In this document: positions 11,662 to 18,696 of the stretch, in pieces
Layout: every line of letters begins with the position of its first letter
How positions within the stretch are numbered: position 1 is the stretch's first letter
Assembly (NCBI GenBank): GCA_022865965.1
Contig: JALHTS010000496.1
Location: 1 to 20,048 of the forward strand
Length of the DNA stretch: 20,048 nt
DNA from: Ignavibacteriaceae bacterium
Lineage (GTDB): Bacteria > Bacteroidota > Ignavibacteria > Ignavibacteriales > Ignavibacteriaceae
Direction: 5' to 3'
Notes under the pieces: generated by a model
Told to the model about the DNA's origin: nothing
Seen by the model: only the letters and a program-made list of their open reading frames with translations
Databases searched by the model: none
Program-made: the position numbers and the translations under genes

Positions 11662-12735
11662 ATGAAGTCGTGTATTAGAAATGTTTTTTGCTTATCGCTT
11701 CTTACATTTGTATTACTATTGTTCAGTTCAAGCTCCTACGGTCAGCAACCTTACAGAGTAGGGACTACAGCCGCAAATTTTTTGGAAATCGGATATGGTT
11801 CCAGGGGAATTGCGATGGGTGATGCGGTCGTAAGTACTATTGATGATATCTCTTCCATTTATTGGAACCCAGCAGGACTGGCTCATATCGAAAACATAGA
11901 GGCGATGTTTCAAATGCGTCCCTGGTTTGTAGATATAAATTTAGGCATGGCTGCAGTTGGGATTTGTCTTGAAAATTTAGGTACCGTCGGAGTAGGAGTA
12001 ATGTATGCAGACTACGGTGAGATGGATGTTACTACAATGGATAGGCAGGAAGGTACCGGAGAAACTTTTAATGCCTTAGATTTTTCTTTATCGCTTTCGT
12101 ATGCCAGAAACCTTGCTGAATGGTTTGCTTTTGGTGTAACAGTCAAATATATATCTTCAAACATATGGGAAATGAATGCAAGTGCATTGGCTTTTGACAT
12201 GGGTGTTTCTTTTAACACCGAGTTTTTTTCTCCAACAGAAAACAAAATTGACGGTTTAAAGATTGGAATGAGTATAGCTAATTATGGAACCAGAATGCAA
12301 TATGATGGAAATAATCTTTTAAATCCTATTGATATTCTGCCTAATGAACAAGGTAATTATCCTAACGTGGAAGGACAATTCAGACTAAGGGAGTGGGAAC
12401 TGCCGTTGATATTCCGTGTTGGCTTTTCGGTGACTCCAATCGTAACAAATAATACCAGGCTTACTCTTGCCGTAGATGCCCTACATCCAAATAATAACAG
12501 TGAATCTTTAAACGCAGGAGCTGAATATTTATGGGATGTTGAAACTTTTGGTGAAATGTTTTTAAGAGGGGGATATAAAGGATTATTTATGAACGACTCA
12601 CAGTATGGATTATCTCTGGGTGCAGGTGTGGCAATGGAAGTTAAAGGTAATATTAAAATAATTATTGACTATGCATATCAGGATTTGGGAATTCTTGGTT
12701 ATGCAAATTCATTTGGTGTAGGAGTTGCTTTTTAG
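11662..12735 (+). CDS. PorV/PorQ-family outer-membrane protein
   Basis: A 357-residue outer-membrane barrel of the PorV/PorQ type, distantly FadL-like. A signal peptide (cleavage near SSYG) is followed by the family hallmark GYGSRGIAMGDA and ISSIYWNPAGLA at about residues 42-75, then alternating beta strands up to a terminal NSFGVGVAF ending in Phe. PorV is the known T9SS subunit that carries cargo proteins bearing C-terminal sorting domains to the attachment complex. This copy lies directly after a T9SS-tailed protein, so it may be a dedicated paralogue rather than the housekeeping PorV. The start is set at ATG 11662 because AAGGA at 11650-11654 is well spaced and the signal peptide is conventional; ATG 11635, 9 nt after the previous stop, would add nine mostly polar residues. 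Confidence 0.88.
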   Translation: MKSCIRNVFCLSLLTFVLLLFSSSSYGQQPYRVGTTAANFLEIGYGSRGIAMGDAVVSTIDDISSIYWNPAGLAHIENIEAMFQMRPWFVDINLGMAAVGICLENLGTVGVGVMYADYGEMDVTTMDRQEGTGETFNALDFSLSLSYARNLAEWFAFGVTVKYISSNIWEMNASALAFDMGVSFNTEFFSPTENKIDGLKIGMSIANYGTRMQYDGNNLLNPIDILPNEQGNYPNVEGQFRLREWELPLIFRVGFSVTPIVTNNTRLTLAVDALHPNNNSESLNAGAEYLWDVETFGEMFLRGGYKGLFMNDSQYGLSLGAGVAMEVKGNIKIIIDYAYQDLGILGYANSFGVGVAF

Positions 12736-12738
12736 AAA

Positions 12739-14244
12739 ATGGTAATCACTATTAAAAATAATATGATATCAAAATCATTGTTCATTATTCTGATCTTTTT
12801 TACATCAAACATAAATCTGTTTAGCCAGACAGATGCAGATGTAATCATTGCAAAAATTGGGAATAAGACAATAACTAAAATGGAGTTTATGAACAGGGCT
12901 GAGTTTACACCACGACCAGATTATTGTCGTCTGGATAATTATATTCACAAAAAAATTGTGCTGAACACATTAATCGCTGAAAAGTTAATGGCTGCTGAAG
13001 CCGGTGAAAATAACGAACTCACAAACACTCCGCAATATGCTGCATATTTAACCGGTAGAAAAGAACAAGCCATGAGGCAAATCCATTATTATGAAAAAGC
13101 TTTTATAAACTCCAAACCGGATTCAGCATCTATTTCCAAGATTTACAGTATTGCAGGCAGAACTTACAACATATCTTACTTTAGAATAAAAGATTCGAGC
13201 CAGGCACATCAGGTCTTCGAAGACTTACTCAACTCCAAAATATCTTTTGATTCTTTATTTTTTGCATTATTACCTGCTGACACAATCCCTACAAAACAAA
13301 TTTCTTATTTAAATCTAGAATTGCCTGTTATTCACAAGGCATTGTTTTCAAATGAATTAATTAAAAATGAAATACTTGTACCTGTATATGCCGATGATTC
13401 TTATTTGTTTATTCGGGTTGACGGGTGGACAGACAGAGTTGCCTTAAGCGAGAAAGATAAAGATCATCGATGGAGAAGTGTTTATAATAAATTAACCGAG
13501 GATAATGCAATTGCTACATACGAAAACTACGTTGCTGAAATTATGCGAGGTAAAAATGTCAACTTTAATTATGACACATTCAAGAAATTAGTTGAAATTA
13601 CCGCCCCGTATTTTTTACAATCAAGCACAAATAAAAAGGGATTATTAAATAATAGTCTATGGACGCCCGGTAGTGAAGGTGAAGTCATAATAGATAATCT
13701 TTATGATGTAGATGATATTAAGAGTTGGGATCTTCTGACGATCGATGGTGAAATCTGGACTGTTGAAAAGTTAATGGATGAATTAAAAAAACACCCGTTG
13801 GTCTTTCGCAAAAAGGAATTGATAAAGAAAAATTTTGCTGGACAAATGAAGCTGGCAATTGTCGATTTGATAAGAGACAAATATATAACTCAAGATGCCT
13901 ATAAATACGGATTTGATGATCATCCGCTTGTACTTAAAAATGTTTCATTGTGGAAGGATAATCTTCTGGCGATCTTCCAAAAATTTACAATCTTAGAGTC
14001 TGTGGAGGATTGTTCCCTGAATAGGATGGAAGTGATTGATAAAGTTATGAACCCGTATGTACGAGAACTCCAGAAAAGATATTCAAATACTATAAAGATA
14101 AATATTAAAGAATTTGAAAAAATAAAATTAACAAGTCTGGATATGATTACACTACAGCCCGATCAGGCATTTCCGTTTATTGTACCGCTTTTTCCGGAAT
14201 TGACTACTATAAACAAATTGGATTATGGTGAGGTAATTAATTAA
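12739..14244 (+). CDS. SurA/PpiC-like periplasmic foldase, parvulin domain degenerate
   Basis: A 501-residue exported protein. After the signal peptide (ending near LFSQ, residue 30) comes DVIIAKIGNKTITKMEFMNR and KKIVLNTLIAEKLMAAEAG, the pattern of the SurA N-terminal chaperone domain (about 33-130). Residues about 130-235 match the outline of a parvulin-type PPIase (ISYFRIKDSSQAHQVFEDLL to SYLFIRVDGW). The Gly-rich GGDLG-type segment of active parvulins is not seen, so catalysis is doubtful. The C-terminal half (240-501) is mixed and unrecognised, with possible further SurA-like helices. It starts 3 nt after the PorV-like stop, implying translational coupling. ATG 12763 is an alternative start with a cleaner signal peptide. 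A dedicated chaperone for the barrel proteins or the large T9SS cargo of this operon is a reasonable inference. Confidence 0.75.
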   Translation: MVITIKNNMISKSLFIILIFFTSNINLFSQTDADVIIAKIGNKTITKMEFMNRAEFTPRPDYCRLDNYIHKKIVLNTLIAEKLMAAEAGENNELTNTPQYAAYLTGRKEQAMRQIHYYEKAFINSKPDSASISKIYSIAGRTYNISYFRIKDSSQAHQVFEDLLNSKISFDSLFFALLPADTIPTKQISYLNLELPVIHKALFSNELIKNEILVPVYADDSYLFIRVDGWTDRVALSEKDKDHRWRSVYNKLTEDNAIATYENYVAEIMRGKNVNFNYDTFKKLVEITAPYFLQSSTNKKGLLNNSLWTPGSEGEVIIDNLYDVDDIKSWDLLTIDGEIWTVEKLMDELKKHPLVFRKKELIKKNFAGQMKLAIVDLIRDKYITQDAYKYGFDDHPLVLKNVSLWKDNLLAIFQKFTILESVEDCSLNRMEVIDKVMNPYVRELQKRYSNTIKINIKEFEKIKLTSLDMITLQPDQAFPFIVPLFPELTTINKLDYGEVIN

Positions 14245-14251
14245 GTGTATT

Positions 14252-14255
14252 GGAG
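14252..14255 (+). promoter_or_regulatory. Ribosome binding site of the GH30 gene
   Basis: GGAG lies 6 nt before ATG 14262. It sits on top of the in-frame TTG at 14250, which rules that TTG out as the start and fixes the N-terminus. Confidence 0.7.
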
Positions 14256-14261
14256 AATTTG

Positions 14262-16082
14262 ATGAGCAATTGCTTTAAATATTTAAGATACTTTTTTTGG
14301 ACGTATTTACTTTTTACATCATCTGTTTCTTTTGCACAAACGACAGAACTTATCATAGATATTGATGAGGAATATCAAACAATAGATAACTTCGGTGCAT
14401 CGGATTGCTGGTCATTTCAAATAGTTGGCGGATGGTATACTCCCAATAAAGAAAAAATTGCTGATCTACTTTTTTCAACAGAAAGCGGAATCGGTCTTTC
14501 AGCCTGGAGATTTAATATTGGTGCAGGTAAAGAAAATAATAGAATAACTCATCCCTGGAGAAGTGTTGAAACTTTTGAAATTGCAGAGGGTGTTTACGAT
14601 TGGACTCGACAGGCGGAAGAAACATGGTTCTTACACGCAGCAAAAGAAAGAGGTGTCGATCAGTTTATCGCATTTGTTAACTCTCCTACTGCAAGAATGA
14701 ATAGAAGCGGATATACAAATTGTGATGACGGTCTCGGTTTAACCAATTTAAAAGATGGTTACGAAGGGCAGTTTGCTACTTATCTTGTAGATATTCTAAA
14801 ACATTTTAAAGACGACGAGAATATTGAATTTACTCATATCAGTCCTGTGAACGAACCGCAGTGGGAATGGAATAACAGCAATCAGGAAGGGAACCGAGCA
14901 AGCAATGAAGATATTAAAAATATAGTTCTTGCATTATACGGCGAATTAGTTGAAAAGGATATCAATACAGAAATTTCAATCGGTGAAAGCGGGGATATTC
15001 CAAGCTGGTATAATTTTGCAAATAACATATCAAATGAATATGGTGAGGAGTATGGAAATTATATCCATGCTTTTTGTAATGATACATCAATAAATAATAA
15101 AATCAGCAAAGTGCTTAGTGGACACTCTTATTGGTCAGATTTAATTGTATCTGAATTAGTTCAAGACAGAATTGAATTTAAAGCACGGCTTATTAATTAT
15201 TTTAACCAGGGATGGAAGTACTGGCAAACGGAATACTGCCAACTGGAGGGTCCTTATAATGAAGGCGGCTGGGGAAGGGACTTAACAATGACTACGGCAT
15301 TGAATGTAGCTCGTGTAATTCATTTTGATTTAACAATTCTAAATGCAAATGCCTGGCAATGGTGGACTGCTATGTCACCCGAAGATTACAAGGATGGACT
15401 TCTTTATACAGACTATTTGAAGAACGGACTTCAATCAATTATTGAATCCAAAATTCTCTGGACTCTGGGTAATTACAGTAAGTTTATCCGACCCGGTTCA
15501 AAAAGAATTAAATGTAATGGCGCCGCTGATAAATATAGTGTAATGGCATCAGCTTATAAAGATGAAACTAATGATAAACTAATTGTTGTCATGATCAATG
15601 TTACTGAGGAGGAAAGAGATTTTGCATTTTCGATTGCATGTATTGACAGCAATTTCACTTTTACATCATTTATAACATCAGATAATGAAGATGATGATTT
15701 AAGAGAAGATATAACATTTAGTGTAAATGACGGAATTACTATTCCTGCTAAATCAGTTGTAACATTGGTTGGTAATCTGGGAATTATCAACAGCATAGGA
15801 CAAACTGAGATAAATCCTGTATCACCCAAATTGTACTCTAATTATCCCAATCCTTTTAATCCTGAAACGCTAATCAGCTATTATCTCCCAAAGACATCGA
15901 AAATATCTTTAGAAGTTTTTGACAGTCTTGGAAGAAAAGTAAAAACTCTTGTGAATGATGTTAAATCAGAAGGTAATCACAGCATAAAATTTCATCCAAA
16001 AGAATTAAGCAGCGGATTATATTTTACCCGACTAAACAGTGAAAATTTTTTCGATACAATAAAAATGATTTATATAAAATAA
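14262..16082 (+). CDS. Secreted GH30 endo-beta-1,6-galactanase-like hydrolase with T9SS sorting domain
   Basis: A 606-residue secreted enzyme. A signal peptide (cleavage after SFA, residue 25) is followed by a GH30-type (beta/alpha)8 barrel with a side beta-sandwich (about 28-510). IDNFGASDCWSFQIVGGW near the N-terminus resembles the branch containing endo-beta-1,6-galactanases (Pfam Glyco_hydr_30_2). Expected catalytic residues are acid/base E198 in SPVNEPQWEW and nucleophile E324 in WQTEYCQLEG. NANAWQWWTA and the closing beta-sandwich also fit. The tail (about 520-606) is a T9SS type A sorting domain: NYPNPFNPE, then ISLEVFDSLGRKV and SSGLYFTRL. It lies 17 nt after the foldase stop. GH30 membership is well supported. 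The substrate is less certain: beta-1,6-galactan is favoured because a beta-galactosidase-like enzyme is encoded in the same operon, but beta-1,6-glucan or xylan-type substrates occur in GH30. Confidence 0.87.
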   Translation: MSNCFKYLRYFFWTYLLFTSSVSFAQTTELIIDIDEEYQTIDNFGASDCWSFQIVGGWYTPNKEKIADLLFSTESGIGLSAWRFNIGAGKENNRITHPWRSVETFEIAEGVYDWTRQAEETWFLHAAKERGVDQFIAFVNSPTARMNRSGYTNCDDGLGLTNLKDGYEGQFATYLVDILKHFKDDENIEFTHISPVNEPQWEWNNSNQEGNRASNEDIKNIVLALYGELVEKDINTEISIGESGDIPSWYNFANNISNEYGEEYGNYIHAFCNDTSINNKISKVLSGHSYWSDLIVSELVQDRIEFKARLINYFNQGWKYWQTEYCQLEGPYNEGGWGRDLTMTTALNVARVIHFDLTILNANAWQWWTAMSPEDYKDGLLYTDYLKNGLQSIIESKILWTLGNYSKFIRPGSKRIKCNGAADKYSVMASAYKDETNDKLIVVMINVTEEERDFAFSIACIDSNFTFTSFITSDNEDDDLREDITFSVNDGITIPAKSVVTLVGNLGIINSIGQTEINPVSPKLYSNYPNPFNPETLISYYLPKTSKISLEVFDSLGRKVKTLVNDVKSEGNHSIKFHPKELSSGLYFTRLNSENFFDTIKMIYIK

Positions 16083-16192
16083 TTTTCCCGGTTAATAAAT
16101 TTTTTAGCTGATTGATTATAAAACAGATATAATTTGGTCTCAACATATAAAATAATTTATAACTATTATTAATTAATAATAAAGGAGCAGCC
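16083..16192 (+). other. Intergenic gap within the locus, possible weak promoter
   Basis: This 110-bp AT-rich gap is the largest between genes 452 and 18565. TATAAT at 16128-16133 could be a -10 element, but no good -35 lies 16-18 nt before it. No terminator hairpin is visible after the GH30 gene, so read-through is likely with, perhaps, some additional initiation. Confidence 0.3.
16181..16187 (+). promoter_or_regulatory. Strong ribosome binding site
   Basis: AAAGGAG lies 5 nt before ATG 16193. It is the best Shine-Dalgarno match in the window and suggests high expression of the carbohydrate-binding protein. Confidence 0.8.
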
Positions 16193-18565
16193 ATGAAAAA
16201 TCTTTTAGTAATTGTTTTTATCTGGTCAATTACAGTGCTCTTCACTTACGCACAAACTACTTCGCAGGTGTTTTACAATGGAAGAGAAACGCCTGAAGGA
16301 ATGTGGACCTGGCTATGGGGATTTGCAGAGGACCCGTATGAGGTTGATGATGCTGGCTATACACCCGGAACTGCCGCTTTTAGGTGGGCAACCGAAGCTC
16401 AGGGTTATGATACTCAAGGAATTTTCTTTGGATTTGAAGCAGGGTTTGACATGACAGCTATTTGGAATACTGCCTCAGTTCACTTTAAAATTAAGGCACC
16501 CAATGGCGTAAGCCCAACGGACACTATGATTGTCTGGCTTTATGATACCCGATGGAACGATTGGGTTCATGCCGTTTATTATAGAATGGATAATTATCAG
16601 GATTTAAACGACGGTGAATGGCATTATTTTAGTGTTCCTCTTAGTTCATTTTTAGTCAATGCAAGTTCTATTGACAAAACGGACATTGCCGCAGTTAGTT
16701 TTGAAGCAGGCAACTATAATTTGATATCTGAAGAATTATTCATTGATGATGTTTGGATTGGAAATCCGGATATTCATGGAACTATGACGATATTTAATGG
16801 TATGACGGTTGTACCACAAATCGAGACCGAAGTTTGGGGTTTTCAAAATAATAACATCGTTATTGCTGAAGGTGAGGGATATGCTGAAGGCACAAATGCT
16901 ATAGTCTGGGAAAATAATACAACCCCTAATTACAATGATGCCGGAATAGGTTTCTCATTTAATCCTCAACAATTTGCATATGCCTTTACAGCAGATACTT
17001 TTAAGATTAAAATAAAGGCACCTGCAGGAATTAATGATCTTGCATTAGTTTTTTGGGATCAAAGCTGGAATGTTGCCGTTAAAATTATTGATGATGTTGT
17101 TTGGGATGGAGAATGGAAAATATTAAAATATGCATTAGCAGATTTTACTAAGGATGTCTCTCTGGATTTGAATGATATTTATTATTTTAGCATTGGTCCG
17201 GCTGGTGCTGCTATTCCTGAGAGAATATTAATTGACGATATTTGGATTGGAAATCCTTTTATAGATTTCACTCCCCCGCCTGCACCTCAAAACTTTATTA
17301 TCACAAAAGATAATTCTTTCCCATATACTAATTTTATTTATTGGGATAACATTGATTCCGAAACTGACGAAACATATGATGTTTATGCCAGCTTCCAGCC
17401 AATTACAGACCTTAATGGTTCCGGTGTATCCCTAATAGCGGGGGATGTATCGGAAGGTGATGATCTAACAGTAGGAGTTGTTCATCGAATTTATTACCCT
17501 CTACAAGATGGAGAACTATCATACTACTATGCAGTTAATACTACTGATGCGGCTGGAAATGAATCTTTAACATTTACAACAATAGCACAACCATTCACTA
17601 ATACAGCTAAAGAAAGAGCAATCATATCCTTGAATGCTCCCAATTTTGTTGCTAATGGAGATTTAAGTGAATGGCAGAATATTAAACCATTCTATGTATA
17701 CCCTGAACCTGGTCGGGTATGGGGCGAAATCGATGATGAATATGATTACTCAGCATATTGTTATGTGGCGATGGATAATGAAAATCTTTATGTAGCATTT
17801 GATGTAATTGATGATTTGTTCACATACAAAGAAACCAATACCAAAGACTGGTGGGAAGATGAAGCCATTGAGTTTTTCTTTGGCTTATATGAACTAAATC
17901 CTGACCATACATACTGGGAGCGTGGAGAGGAACCTGATTATAGAGTTGTATTTAAACCTTATGAAATTGAATTATTAGATAATGGCACAATAGACGATAA
18001 TACAGAAAATTACTATTTCGAACCTTTGGGAGAATCTGACTACGTATTGGAAGCAAAAATTCCTTTCAGCATGATACACATCGATGGCGATGCTACATTT
18101 ACTCCGGTTGAAGGTATGACTATTCCGTTTGAAATTTTTGCGACTGATGCCGATGCTACTAATCAAGGAGCACAGGGAAGGTTGCAGTTTGGATATAATC
18201 CTACACTAGACCCGTGGGGATGGGGACCCGAAGTATGGACATTTGCTTGGGTAGGAATGCCAAACTTAACTGATGTTGAGGATGGAAAAAATGGCACAGT
18301 GCATTCTTATAAACTGTTCAATAATTATCCAAACCCGTTTAATCCAACAACTAACATAAAATATCAGATTGCTGAATTTAGTCACGTCTCCATAAAAATT
18401 TATGATTTACTTGGTCGAGAAGTTGCCAACTTGGTTAATGAACAGCAGGCAGCCGGCAGTTACAATGTTAAATTTAATGGAATGGATTTGGCAAGCGGTA
18501 TATACTTCTACCAGATAAAAGCGGGTAGCTTTATAGATACTCAAAAAATGGTGTTGTTAAGATAA
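16193..18565 (+). CDS. Secreted multi-domain carbohydrate-binding-like protein with T9SS sorting domain
   Basis: A 790-residue exported protein without a recognisable catalytic domain. A signal peptide (cleavage after TYA, residue 20) is followed by two related jelly-roll-like modules, about residues 23-195 and 197-352, each ending in a near-identical strand (ELFIDDVWIGNP and RILIDDIWIGNP). They resemble beta-sandwich carbohydrate-binding modules and indicate an internal duplication. An FN3-like domain follows (about 357-465; PPPAPQNFIITKD to YYYAVNTTDAAGNES). A CBM9-like domain lies at about 478-691 (ANGDLSEWQ, AYCYVAMDNENLYVAFDV, WWEDEAIEFFF). A canonical T9SS type A sorting domain closes the protein (706-790; NYPNPFNPTTNIKY, IKIYDLLGREV, ASGIYFYQIKAG). 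The likely role is binding polysaccharide at the cell surface, as SusE/SusF-type proteins do in Bacteroidetes; no ligand can be assigned. Confidence 0.85.
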   Translation: MKNLLVIVFIWSITVLFTYAQTTSQVFYNGRETPEGMWTWLWGFAEDPYEVDDAGYTPGTAAFRWATEAQGYDTQGIFFGFEAGFDMTAIWNTASVHFKIKAPNGVSPTDTMIVWLYDTRWNDWVHAVYYRMDNYQDLNDGEWHYFSVPLSSFLVNASSIDKTDIAAVSFEAGNYNLISEELFIDDVWIGNPDIHGTMTIFNGMTVVPQIETEVWGFQNNNIVIAEGEGYAEGTNAIVWENNTTPNYNDAGIGFSFNPQQFAYAFTADTFKIKIKAPAGINDLALVFWDQSWNVAVKIIDDVVWDGEWKILKYALADFTKDVSLDLNDIYYFSIGPAGAAIPERILIDDIWIGNPFIDFTPPPAPQNFIITKDNSFPYTNFIYWDNIDSETDETYDVYASFQPITDLNGSGVSLIAGDVSEGDDLTVGVVHRIYYPLQDGELSYYYAVNTTDAAGNESLTFTTIAQPFTNTAKERAIISLNAPNFVANGDLSEWQNIKPFYVYPEPGRVWGEIDDEYDYSAYCYVAMDNENLYVAFDVIDDLFTYKETNTKDWWEDEAIEFFFGLYELNPDHTYWERGEEPDYRVVFKPYEIELLDNGTIDDNTENYYFEPLGESDYVLEAKIPFSMIHIDGDATFTPVEGMTIPFEIFATDADATNQGAQGRLQFGYNPTLDPWGWGPEVWTFAWVGMPNLTDVEDGKNGTVHSYKLFNNYPNPFNPTTNIKYQIAEFSHVSIKIYDLLGREVANLVNEQQAAGSYNVKFNGMDLASGIYFYQIKAGSFIDTQKMVLLR

Positions 18566-18578
18566 ATGATTATAGATT

Positions 18579-18613
18579 TTACCTATGCGGATAATTCCGC
18601 ATAGGTAATTTCT
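18579..18613 (+). terminator. Terminator closing the locus
   Basis: A perfect 13-bp inverted repeat, TTACCTATGCGGA (18579-18591) and TCCGCATAGGTAA (18596-18608), surrounds a TAAT loop. It begins 13 nt after the stop codon. The following T run is short (TTTCT-like, 18609-18613), so termination may be partial, but the stem is the strongest in the window. Confidence 0.8.
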
Positions 18614-18686
18614 GAAAAAGAATTTTAGAACTTATAGCTATTTCTTTTTAATTTATTAGCAATATTCCTTCTGGGTGTATTTCTAT

Positions 18687-18690
18687 GGAG
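18687..18690 (+). promoter_or_regulatory. Ribosome binding site of the last gene
   Basis: GGAG lies 6 nt before ATG 18697. It overlaps the in-frame ATG at 18685, so the downstream ATG is the preferred start. Confidence 0.65.
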
Positions 18691-18696
18691 CAAACC

